Positions 1 to 5,705 of a DNA stretch of 6,346 nt are shown here, in pieces (position 1 is the stretch's first letter; every line of letters begins with the position of its first letter). The notes beneath the pieces were generated by a model. The model worked only from the letters and a program-made list of their open reading frames with translations. It did not search any database and had not been told where the DNA came from. This DNA comes from Methanomicrobiales archaeon (lineage in GTDB: Archaea > Halobacteriota > Methanomicrobia > Methanomicrobiales > Methanomicrobiaceae). The position numbers and the translations under genes were made by a program. The stretch is from positions 1 to 6,346 of the forward strand of contig JAAYIO010000203.1 of the NCBI GenBank assembly GCA_012523385.1, in the 5' to 3' direction.

Positions 1-8
1 AATATGGG

Positions 9-81
9 GGGGGCGGGGGGTAGCCTGGAATCCTATGGCGTTCGGGATGCTTTAACCTGAGTTCGAATCTCAGCGACCCCA
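9..81 (+). tRNA. tRNA-Pro (anticodon CGG), 5' end anomalous
   Basis: The 3' half is a clean tRNA. The T arm has a CTGAG/CTCAG stem (57-61 and 69-73) around a TTCGAAT loop, followed by the acceptor strand CGACCCC (74-80) and discriminator A81. CCA is not encoded. The anticodon loop TTCGGGA (41-47) gives CGG at 43-45, so the tRNA decodes proline CCG. The D loop (21-30) keeps A14 (22) and the GG pair (27-28), and G15 (23) can form the Levitt pair with C48 (56). The 5' acceptor strand GGGGGCG (9-15) pairs except for a G-A mismatch at 13 and 76. The base at position 8 (base 16) is G, where U8 is nearly universal. The anticodon stem (36-40 and 48-52) is weak, with two G-U pairs and a terminal T-T. 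It lies 28 bases ahead of rpoK, so it is probably transcribed with that operon. The identity is well supported; the exact 5' bases are doubtful. Confidence 0.82.
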
Positions 82-98
82 TTTTTGGTCAAATTTTT

Positions 99-104
99 GT
101 GGAG
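99..104 (+). promoter_or_regulatory. Ribosome binding site of rpoK
   Basis: GTGGAG lies five bases before the ATG at 110 and resembles the Shine-Dalgarno sequence complementary to the archaeal 16S rRNA 3' end. It supports the chosen rpoK start. The 28 bases between the tRNA and rpoK also hold two runs of five T (82-86 and 94-98), and there is no room for a separate promoter outside the tRNA gene. Confidence 0.6.
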
Positions 105-109
105 ACTAT

Positions 110-295
110 ATGAAATCCGAAAACGTGGAAACATTTACCCGTTATGAAAGAGCGCGAATAGTTGGTGCACGTTCATTGCAGATTTCAATGGGCGCTCCCC
201 TTCTGATCGATACCGATTCGATTGATCCGCTTGAAATAGCTGATGAAGAGTTCAGAAAACAGAAGATACCCATTACCGTAAAACGGGTAGCGTGA
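110..295 (+). CDS. rpoK: DNA-directed RNA polymerase subunit K (Rpo6/RpoK)
   Basis: This gene encodes the small archaeal RNA polymerase subunit K, the counterpart of bacterial omega and eukaryotic RPB6. In the family it helps assemble and stabilise the enzyme around the largest subunit. The 61-residue protein has the usual archaeal length. It shows the family pattern: a TRYERARIVGAR segment (residues 10-21), the helix continuing through LQISMGAP (23-30), and a C-terminal PLEIADEEF with IPITVKR (40-59). A Shine-Dalgarno sequence precedes the ATG by five bases. The stop TGA (293-295) sits in a TGATGATGATG tract that also supplies candidate enolase starts, so the two genes are probably translationally coupled. 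The tRNA-Pro, rpoK, eno, rps2 order matches the archaeal ribosomal protein and polymerase cluster. The annotation is very secure. Confidence 0.96.
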   Translation: MKSENVETFTRYERARIVGARSLQISMGAPLLIDTDSIDPLEIADEEFRKQKIPITVKRVA

Positions 296-300
296 TGATG

Positions 301-1491
301 ATGGCACAAATAACGAAGGTTGTGCTCAGGACGATTCTTGACAGCAGAGGCAACCCTACTGTTGAGGCAGAAATTTTCACTGAGAATGGATTTGGAAGAG
401 CAGCGGCACCATCCGGTGCAAGTACCGGAAAGTATGAAGCAAAAGCTCTGCCCGCACGCGAGGCAATTGACGCGGCAAGGCAGACGGTTCTTCAGGCGTT
501 TTCCGGATTTCAAACAACTGACCAGGCCGGGTTTGACTATCTCCTCCGTGAGATAGACGGGACTGAGGACTTTTCATCTATTGGTGCAAATGTGGCAGTT
601 GCCCTCTCTCTTGCGAATGCAAAAGCAGCGGCTTCTTCCCTTTCATTACCCCTTTTCCGATATCTTGGTGGTGCTTTTGCAGCACGGACCCCGTATCCCC
701 TTGGGAATGTTATCGGCGGAGGCGCCCATGCAAAGCATGCAACTGATATTCAGGAATTCCTTGTTGTACCAACCGGTGCAATCGATGCAGATGAAGCAAT
801 TTTTGCCAATGCAGCGGTGCACAGGAAGGTCAAAGAGCTCTTAATAGCCGGTGGTAACGCATGCGGAAAAGGTGATGAGGGTGCATGGGCACCATCCATC
901 ACTGATATTGAAGCCTTTGATCTGGTGCAGGAGGCCGTTGATGCCGTTTCTGACGATCTTATGATTGAGATCAGAATGGGTATTGATGTTGCCGCCAGTG
1001 AACTCTGGAACGACGGAGTGTACAGGTATAGTAACGCGGAACGTAGTACAGAAGATCAGATTGCCTATATGGCAGAACTGGTCGACCGCTACGAACTTGC
1101 GTTTGTTGAAGATCCTATTGTAGAGGAGGACTTTGAAGGATTCTCCGCGTTAACAGAACAGGTGGGTGATGACTGCCTGATCTGCGGGGATGACCTCTAC
1201 GTCACGAATATTGAGCGTATTGAGATGGGTATCGACGCCTGTGCTACTAATTGCGTCTTAATTAAACCGAATCAGATTGGCACCCTATCCGAAACGTTTG
1301 AAGCCATTCGGATGGCACATTCATACGGGATGGAGACGGTGATGAGCCACCGGTCCGGGGAGACTACTGACGACACGATAGCACATCTTGCAACTGCCTT
1401 TGATTGTATTTATCTAAAGACAGGTGCTGTAGGTGGCGAACGCATCGCAAAACTCAACGAACTCGTGAGAATTGAAGAGATGATCCAATGA
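301..1491 (+). CDS. eno: Enolase (phosphopyruvate hydratase)
   Basis: Enolase interconverts 2-phosphoglycerate and phosphoenolpyruvate with Mg2+; in methanogens it serves mainly gluconeogenesis. From the ATG at 301 the protein has 396 residues. The N-terminal domain contains SRGNPTVE and the GASTG loop. The barrel domain contains GGAHA (His143), QEF (Glu152) and GDEGAWAP (Glu193). By family alignment the metal ligands are Asp229 (GIDVAASE), Glu270 (VEDP) and Asp297 (GDDL). The catalytic residues are Lys322 (LIKPNQ), His350 (SHRSGE) and Lys373 (YLKTG), so the site is complete. Possible starts are GTG 292, ATG 295, ATG 298 and ATG 301. I chose 301 because GTGAT (292-296) can then act as a Shine-Dalgarno and the protein begins MAQITKV, as family members do; 295 would overlap the rpoK stop. 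The 3' end overlaps rps2 by four bases (ATGA). Function is certain, the exact start is not. Confidence 0.96.
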   Translation: MAQITKVVLRTILDSRGNPTVEAEIFTENGFGRAAAPSGASTGKYEAKALPAREAIDAARQTVLQAFSGFQTTDQAGFDYLLREIDGTEDFSSIGANVAVALSLANAKAAASSLSLPLFRYLGGAFAARTPYPLGNVIGGGAHAKHATDIQEFLVVPTGAIDADEAIFANAAVHRKVKELLIAGGNACGKGDEGAWAPSITDIEAFDLVQEAVDAVSDDLMIEIRMGIDVAASELWNDGVYRYSNAERSTEDQIAYMAELVDRYELAFVEDPIVEEDFEGFSALTEQVGDDCLICGDDLYVTNIERIEMGIDACATNCVLIKPNQIGTLSETFEAIRMAHSYGMETVMSHRSGETTDDTIAHLATAFDCIYLKTGAVGGERIAKLNELVRIEEMIQ

Positions 1492-2096
1492 TTACTAATG
1501 AACTAGATATTGAACTGAAAGAATCACTCGTCCCTGTGGAGGAGTATCTTGCTGCGGGAGTACACATCGGAACGCAGCAAAAAAGCAAGGACATGAAAAA
1601 ATTCATCTACCGCGTACGCGGAGATGGGTTGTACATTCTTGATATCCAGGAAACTGATAACCGAATTAAAATTGCCGCTGAGTTCATTGCAAAATATGAT
1701 GCACCCAAGGTGCTTGTAGTAACCTCCCGTCAGTATGGGCAGTACCCGGCAAAGAAATTTGCAAATGCTATCGGTGGGACCTATAAAGTAGGCAGATTCA
1801 TTCCAGGAATGATGACGAACCAAAATATCCCTAATTTCATTGAACCTGATGTCGTTGTCGTTACCGACCCGATTGGTGATGCTCAGGCAATCAAAGAGGC
1901 TGTCTACACGGGAATTCCGGTAGTTGCTCTCTGTGATACCAACAATAAGACGAAGTACATTGATCTCGTGGTTCCAACCAACAACAAAGGTCGAAAGGCA
2001 CTGTCAATGGTGTACTTCCTCTTAGCAAGGGAAATTTTAAAGTCACGTGGTATTACCACATCACTGACTCAGGAAGACTTTGAATTAGACTTGTAA
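1488..2096 (+). CDS. rps2: Small ribosomal subunit protein uS2
   Basis: This is ribosomal protein S2, a structural component on the back of the 30S subunit. The 202-residue length fits the short archaeal form, which lacks the coiled-coil insertion of bacterial S2. Visible signatures are PVEEYLAAGVHIGTQ (residues 16-30), a basic stretch with IYRVRGDGLYILDIQET, and the C-terminal core around residues 120-153, with PDVVVVTDP and GIPVVALCDTNN. The C-terminus is acidic (EDFELDL), as is common in archaeal S2. The ATG overlaps the enolase TGA (ATGA, 1488-1491), indicating translational coupling. A TGATCC stretch (1481-1486) resembles part of the Shine-Dalgarno but lies only one base from the start. 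The pairing of eno and rps2 is a known archaeal gene order. The annotation is secure. Confidence 0.96.
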   Translation: MITNELDIELKESLVPVEEYLAAGVHIGTQQKSKDMKKFIYRVRGDGLYILDIQETDNRIKIAAEFIAKYDAPKVLVVTSRQYGQYPAKKFANAIGGTYKVGRFIPGMMTNQNIPNFIEPDVVVVTDPIGDAQAIKEAVYTGIPVVALCDTNNKTKYIDLVVPTNNKGRKALSMVYFLLAREILKSRGITTSLTQEDFELDL

Positions 2097-2120
2097 GGAT
2101 ATTTTCGTTACCATAAGAAA

Positions 2121-2126
2121 GGAGGG
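2121..2126 (+). promoter_or_regulatory. Strong ribosome binding site of the MEMO-family gene
   Basis: GGAGGG, extended by ATGAT, closely resembles the full archaeal Shine-Dalgarno GGAGGTGAT and lies seven bases before the ATG at 2134. It fixes the start of the downstream gene. The surrounding gap (2097-2133) also contains an AT-rich GATATTTT (2098-2105), which is too weak and close to the start to be called a promoter. Confidence 0.75.
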
Positions 2127-2133
2127 ATGATAA

Positions 2134-2925
2134 ATGGATGTCCGAAAACCCACGCTTGCGGGGCTCTGGTATCCGGATGATCCCGTTGTTCTTTCTTCTC
2201 TATTAACTCATTTTTTTTCCAAAGCCACTGGGTTGCCTGATTGTTTTGGTGTTGTTTCTCCTCATGCAGGGTATACGTATTCGGGGCAGGTGATGGCGAC
2301 ATCGTATTCGTGCTTCGACAGGAACTTTTCGGGTACATTTCTCGTTATAGCGCCGAGTCACCGCGGCCTTGGTCCCTATACCTCAGAACTAAACTGGGAT
2401 ACCCCGCTTGGAACGGTTGCCTGCAATACGGAGATGGCTCGATCTCTGGGTATTCCCCTTTCTGACAGGGCAATGGAGGTTGAGGAGAACTCACTTGAGC
2501 TTCAGATGCCGTTTATTAAACACCGTTTTCCCCATGCACGCGTTGTTCCGGTGCTCATGGGCCCTCAGGACTATGAGGATGCCCTTGCGCTTGCAGACAC
2601 CATCCAGAATTCTGCCGCACCATCAGCAGACGATGTACGCATCGTCGCCTCGAGTGATTTCTCTCATTATGTTTCGGCAGATGTTGCAAAACACAATGAT
2701 ACCTATGCAATTGATGCGCTCAAAGATCTTGATATCCGTTCTTTTTATCAGCGTCTGCGTGAATATAATGTTAGTGCATGTGGATACGGGCCCATTGCTG
2801 TCATGGCAATGCTCGCCCGCCACATGGGAGCTACGCACGGAACCCTAATACAATATATGACCAGCGGCGATACAACCGGCGATAAAGCACAGGTTGTTGG
2901 ATACGCATCAATAGCGGCGGTATAA
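2134..2925 (+). CDS. MEMO1 family protein
   Basis: This encodes a MEMO1-family protein, a fold related to the extradiol (LigB-type) dioxygenases. Human MEMO1 binds copper and acts in redox and signalling, but the role of the archaeal members is not established. The 263-residue length is normal. The N-terminus has the family opening RKPTLAGLWYP. Putative metal-site residues are conserved: His44 in SPHAGY, His76 in PSHRG and Cys216 in ACGYGPI. Asp175 and His178 in SSDFSHY line the same pocket. The C-terminus YMTSGDT through VVGYASIA is also typical. A strong Shine-Dalgarno sets the start. The stop is two bases before the mvk start, so it is in one transcription unit with the isoprenoid genes. 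MEMO genes are often found beside mvk in archaea, but nothing in the sequence shows a lipid role. The family is certain, the function open. Confidence 0.93.
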   Translation: MDVRKPTLAGLWYPDDPVVLSSLLTHFFSKATGLPDCFGVVSPHAGYTYSGQVMATSYSCFDRNFSGTFLVIAPSHRGLGPYTSELNWDTPLGTVACNTEMARSLGIPLSDRAMEVEENSLELQMPFIKHRFPHARVVPVLMGPQDYEDALALADTIQNSAAPSADDVRIVASSDFSHYVSADVAKHNDTYAIDALKDLDIRSFYQRLREYNVSACGYGPIAVMAMLARHMGATHGTLIQYMTSGDTTGDKAQVVGYASIAAV

Positions 2926-2927
2926 TT

Positions 2928-3827
2928 TTGGCAGTATGGAGTGCACCTGGCAAGGTCTTTTTATTTGGTGAGCACGCGGTAGTCTACGGCAAGCCAGGTA
3001 TAGCAATGGCGATTAAACCGCGGGTGTATGTAACCGTTCGAAAAACACGGCATCCGACCCGGGTAAAATCACCGTACCTCGAAAAATGTTTTGAAGATAT
3101 GGGGGTCAACGGAAGTCTATATATCAATTCTCAGCTTCCCAGTTCTTCCGGTCTTGGTTCTTCTGCAGCAGTCACGGTTGCAACCCTTTCGGCAATCAAC
3201 GATGAATTTGATCTGGGTCATGGAAAACCTGACATAGCGGCGATGGCGCATGCTGTTGAAAAGAGTGTTCAAAAAGGGCATGCAAGTCCTACTGACACCT
3301 ATGTCTCAACCTTTGGTGGGATCATTCTGATTCAGGGAGATGTTAAACGAAGACTTCTGCCGGAAGATTTCCATCTGGTGATAGGAAATACCCTGATATC
3401 GCATTCGACGGCGCGGATGGTGGCGCAGGTAAGTAAATTCCGTGAGACAGATCCGGATGTCGTAAATCCCATTCTTGATGCGATAGAGGCAGTGACGAAC
3501 CGTTCCCTGCATGTGTTTCAGGATCAAAAAGCGCTCGGGGCATACATGGATATTAATCATGAACTTCTGGAAGCACTGGGTGTCGGTCACCCTGCGCTGA
3601 CTCGTCTGGTAACAGCAGCACGTGCCGCAGGGGCTTATGGTGCAAAGATAACCGGAGCAGGGGGCGGCGGTTCAATGGTTGCTCTCTGCCCGAAACGATC
3701 GAAAGCCAAGGTAGCCGGTGCTATTGAAGGATGCGACGGCAGGGCAATTATTACCTCAATTGATAATGAAGGTGCGCGCAAGGAGAACGAAGATGAAAGA
3801 AACCGTACTGATAAAATTGGGCGGTAG
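2928..3827 (+). CDS. mvk: Mevalonate kinase (GHMP kinase family), TTG start
   Basis: Mevalonate kinase phosphorylates mevalonate with ATP, the committed kinase step of archaeal isoprenoid lipid synthesis in the cytoplasm. All three GHMP motifs are present. Motif 1 is APGKVFLFGEHAVVYG near the N-terminus. Motif 2 is PSSSGLGSSAA from residue 71. Motif 3 is KITGAGGGGS from residue 240. Glu111 and Asp123 (in ASPTDTYVSTFGG) match the Mg2+-binding and catalytic acidic residues of the family. The start must be TTG at 2928, because the ATG at 2936 is in another frame and motif 1 begins only a few residues in. A GGCGGTAT stretch (2915-2922) may be its Shine-Dalgarno. The gene follows the MEMO stop by two bases. 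The last 11 codons and stop overlap ipk, giving a charged, unstructured-looking tail. Product identity is certain; the tail is unusual. Confidence 0.94.
   Translation: MAVWSAPGKVFLFGEHAVVYGKPGIAMAIKPRVYVTVRKTRHPTRVKSPYLEKCFEDMGVNGSLYINSQLPSSSGLGSSAAVTVATLSAINDEFDLGHGKPDIAAMAHAVEKSVQKGHASPTDTYVSTFGGIILIQGDVKRRLLPEDFHLVIGNTLISHSTARMVAQVSKFRETDPDVVNPILDAIEAVTNRSLHVFQDQKALGAYMDINHELLEALGVGHPALTRLVTAARAAGAYGAKITGAGGGGSMVALCPKRSKAKVAGAIEGCDGRAIITSIDNEGARKENEDERNRTDKIGR
3781..3786 (+). promoter_or_regulatory. Ribosome binding site of ipk inside mvk
   Basis: AGGAGA lies six bases before the ATG at 3793, within the 3' coding part of mvk. It identifies 3793 as the ipk start. The in-frame ATG at 3718 would add 25 residues ahead of the kinase's nucleotide-binding opening. 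Confidence 0.7.
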
Positions 3828-4554
3828 TGTAATCACCGATAAGAGTGGTGACTGCGCCGTCCATATCGAAAATATCGAACACATATCCCGCATTATTTCA
3901 AACCACCCCGATATACAATTTATCATCGTTCATGGTGCGGGTTCCTGTGGTCATCCTGAGGCAAAACGCCATCACCTTGATAAAGGGTTAGACCCCTATA
4001 ATAAATCAGGTATATTTATCACACACAGTGCAGTGGTCACACTGAACACTGCGGTGGTAAACGCGCTTCGTGCCAACGGTGTGGAGGCAGTAGGTATCCA
4101 CCCGCTTGATGCATGTACTGCGAAAAACGGACGTCTTGAGTCATTTAGTCATCAGCCGGTTGAGATGCTGGTGCGCCATGGAATTGTGCCTGTTCTCCAC
4201 GGAGATGTGGTGATGGACAGTGTACGGGGCGCATGCATTGTGTCTGGTGATCAGCTGGTACGGGAAATCCCAGGGAGGATACCAGTTAACCGCATTGGGC
4301 TTGCTACCGATGTGGCTGGTGTGCTCTGTCAGGGAAAGGTAGTCCCTCTGATTAACCGTGAGACGATGGCTGATATTGAGATCGGCGAGTCGGACAACAC
4401 CGATGTCACCGGGGGCATGATCGGAAAGCTGACCGAGCTTCTGAGGCTTTCGGATGAAGGAACAGAATCTACGATCTTTCACTTGTCCAGACTGGATGAT
4501 TATCTTGACGGGCGCGAACATGGTGGAACCGTGGTTACCGCAAATAGGGTATAG
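3793..4554 (+). CDS. ipk: Isopentenyl phosphate kinase (amino acid kinase family)
   Basis: Isopentenyl phosphate kinase makes isopentenyl diphosphate from isopentenyl phosphate and ATP, the last kinase step of the modified archaeal mevalonate pathway. The 253-residue length fits. The amino acid kinase fold is visible as IKLGGSVITDK (residues 7-17), a glycine-rich HGAGS loop (47-51), VLHGDVV, VSGDQL, LATDVAGV and DVTGGMIGKL. His54, in the GSCGH segment, matches the catalytic histidine that distinguishes IPK from other family members. Oddities are Cys52 where IPKs commonly have Phe in GSFGH, and Ala175 where a second Asp (TDVDG) is common in the fold; I compared these from memory. The start at 3793 is set by AGGAGA, giving a 35-base overlap with mvk in another frame. 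Its setting between mvk and the isomerase strongly supports the function. Confidence 0.94.
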   Translation: MKETVLIKLGGSVITDKSGDCAVHIENIEHISRIISNHPDIQFIIVHGAGSCGHPEAKRHHLDKGLDPYNKSGIFITHSAVVTLNTAVVNALRANGVEAVGIHPLDACTAKNGRLESFSHQPVEMLVRHGIVPVLHGDVVMDSVRGACIVSGDQLVREIPGRIPVNRIGLATDVAGVLCQGKVVPLINRETMADIEIGESDNTDVTGGMIGKLTELLRLSDEGTESTIFHLSRLDDYLDGREHGGTVVTANRV

Positions 4555-4598
4555 ATACGCGAATGTTTCCGCTGCGAGGGAAGGAAAATACAGCGACC

Positions 4599-4624
4599 TG
4601 AATGTTCGCGGATGCGAATATTCA
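4599..4624 (+). repeat. 11-bp inverted repeat (hairpin or operator)
   Basis: The left arm TGAATGTTCGC (4599-4609) and right arm GCGAATATTCA (4614-4624) pair over 11 positions, with one G-U wobble, around a GGAT loop. No T run follows, so it does not look like a classic terminator. As DNA it could be a dyad operator, since it directly abuts a TATA-like stretch; as RNA it would be a stable hairpin. Its function is unknown. Confidence 0.6.
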
Positions 4625-4632
4625 ATATAACC
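4621..4632 (+). promoter_or_regulatory. Possible weak archaeal TATA box before the isomerase gene
   Basis: TTCAATATAACC contains an AT-rich core that could act as a TATA box. With usual archaeal spacing the transcript would begin near 4650-4655, only a few bases before the ATG at 4662, and would exclude the Shine-Dalgarno-like sequence. The match is weak and no clear BRE is seen. Read-through from ipk is an equal alternative. Confidence 0.25.
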
Positions 4633-4645
4633 CCAACGGGGTGAT
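4630..4645 (+). promoter_or_regulatory. Shine-Dalgarno-like site partly held in a small hairpin
   Basis: GGGGTGAT (4638-4645) strongly resembles the archaeal Shine-Dalgarno, and continues as GGGGTGATACC with one mismatch to the extended consensus. Its G run can pair with the preceding CCCC in ACCCC-AAC-GGGGT (4630-4642). It lies 16 bases before the ATG at 4662, further than usual, so its use is uncertain. Confidence 0.4.
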
Positions 4646-4661
4646 ACCAATAAAAAACAGG

Positions 4662-5702
4662 ATGATAACGTCCTCTCGGAAAAAGGAGCACCTGGATATC
4701 TGCTGCAATGAGAATATTGTTGCGGGAAGAAGTGGATTTGATGATGTCCGTCTCATTCATAATGCACTCCCCGAGTGTAACATGGATGCGGTGGATCTCA
4801 GTGTGCGGTTCCTGCACCACCAACTCAAAGCGCCGATTTTTATTGCTGCAATGACCGGAGGGCACCCTGATACCAAACAGGTGAATGCCACTCTTGCAAC
4901 AGCAGCAGAAGAATTCGGTCTTGCTATGGGTGTTGGGTCCCAGCGTGCAGCCCTTGAAAATCCCGAGATGGAGGATAGTTTTACGATTGTCCGCGAACGT
5001 GCACCCCATGCATTTCTGTGCGGCAATCTGGGTATTGTACAGTTGAGAGATAAAGGCTTAGAATGGGCGGATAAGGCAGTTGAGATGATTGACGCACAGG
5101 CGCTTTGTATCCACTTAAATCCCCTTCAGGAGGCCATTCAGCCGGAAGGTGACCATGATTCTGTAGGATGCCTTGAGGCATTACGTGAACTCTGTTCATC
5201 ATGCCGCTATCCGGTTATCGTAAAAGAGACGGGATGCGGTATATCATGGGAATCTGCCCGGCAGGTCTTTGCCGCAGGTGCTTCAGCAGTCGATGTTGGT
5301 GGCCTTGGGGGCACATCATGGGCCGCGGTGGAACAGTTCCGTGCAGAAAATCCGATGCAGCGGGCACTGGGTATGCATTTTGCTGACTGGGGGATTCCTA
5401 CCGCCGTCAGTGTCTCAGAGGCAGTCCGTGCGGGGGGTCCGGTGATTGCAACCGGTGGGCTGAATTCAGGTACCGATATTGCAAAAGCAATGGCTCTCGG
5501 AGCCAGTATGGGCGGAATGGCGCTTGCCCTTCTGCAACCGGCAATGAATGGATATGAAAGTCTGTCTGAGAAGATCAAGCAGATTCAGACAGAGATTCGG
5601 GTGTCGTGTTATCTGACAGGGTCCAGAAACCCATCTGAATTACTAAAAGTACGAAAATATATCACCGGAATTACGCGTGAAATGCTCAAATATGAGGAAT
5701 GA
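4662..5702 (+). CDS. fni: Type 2 isopentenyl diphosphate isomerase (FMN-dependent)
   Basis: Type 2 IPP isomerase interconverts isopentenyl and dimethylallyl diphosphate using reduced FMN and Mg2+, supplying the starter unit for archaeal lipid chains. The 346-residue protein is a TIM-barrel with the expected motifs: the N-terminal TSSRKKEHL substrate loop, AAMTGGHPD, GVGSQRAAL, and HLNPLQEAIQPEGD. In the last, His151, Asn153, Gln156 and Glu157 align with the catalytic and Mg2+-site residues of archaeal enzymes. VKETGCGIS, DVGGLGGTSW and ATGGLNSG, which bind the flavin phosphate, follow. I chose ATG 4662 because family proteins begin a few residues before the SSRK motif. An upstream in-frame ATG at 4602 would add 20 residues without family character and lies in a hairpin. 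RNase J begins three bases after the stop. Function is secure, the start moderately so. Confidence 0.95.
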   Translation: MITSSRKKEHLDICCNENIVAGRSGFDDVRLIHNALPECNMDAVDLSVRFLHHQLKAPIFIAAMTGGHPDTKQVNATLATAAEEFGLAMGVGSQRAALENPEMEDSFTIVRERAPHAFLCGNLGIVQLRDKGLEWADKAVEMIDAQALCIHLNPLQEAIQPEGDHDSVGCLEALRELCSSCRYPVIVKETGCGISWESARQVFAAGASAVDVGGLGGTSWAAVEQFRAENPMQRALGMHFADWGIPTAVSVSEAVRAGGPVIATGGLNSGTDIAKAMALGASMGGMALALLQPAMNGYESLSEKIKQIQTEIRVSCYLTGSRNPSELLKVRKYITGITREMLKYEE

Positions 5703-5705
5703 AAT

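Larger units (their letters stand above)
4555..4661 (+). other. Structured intergenic region before the isomerase gene
   Basis: This 107-base gap is the longest in the window apart from the left edge. It contains an imperfect direct repeat (4561-4577 against 4600-4617), an 11-bp hairpin (4599-4624), an AATATAA stretch (4624-4630) and a small hairpin over a Shine-Dalgarno-like GGGGTGAT (4638-4645). An in-frame ATG at 4602 could extend the isomerase into it, but that ATG lies inside the hairpin stem and lacks a recognisable ribosome binding site. I see no RNA gene of known type here. Confidence 0.55.

Noticed and set aside
82..98. T runs after tRNA-Pro as a terminator
   Set aside because: Two runs of five T are suggestive of archaeal termination, but rpoK begins 28 bases later with no room for its own promoter, so read-through seems more likely.
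142..513. Minus-strand open frame of 123 codons opposite rpoK and eno
   Set aside because: It lies opposite two certain genes, its sequence has no recognisable domain, and it has an unlikely composition for a protein.
3718..3792. Longer ipk start at ATG 3718
   Set aside because: It would add 25 residues before the conserved kinase opening and overlap mvk by 110 bases. AGGAGA before 3793 gives a better start.
4141..4650. Minus-strand open frame of 169 codons opposite ipk and the gap
   Set aside because: The ipk coding frame on the plus strand is certain and explains the openness. The antisense product has no recognisable motif.
4602..4661. Longer fni start at ATG 4602
   Set aside because: The added 20 residues have no family character, no ribosome binding site precedes the ATG, and it lies inside an 11-bp hairpin stem.
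4555..4661. FMN or other riboswitch ahead of the flavin-dependent isomerase
   Set aside because: The gap is too short for an FMN aptamer and shows none of its conserved helices; only simple hairpins are present.
4500..5009. Minus-strand open frame of 169 codons opposite the start of fni
   Set aside because: It overlaps the well-supported isomerase and shows no domain; it is a coding shadow.
5207..5578. Minus-strand open frame of 123 codons rich in Ala and Pro
   Set aside because: It is the complement of the Gly- and Ala-rich part of the isomerase barrel, a common shadow effect.
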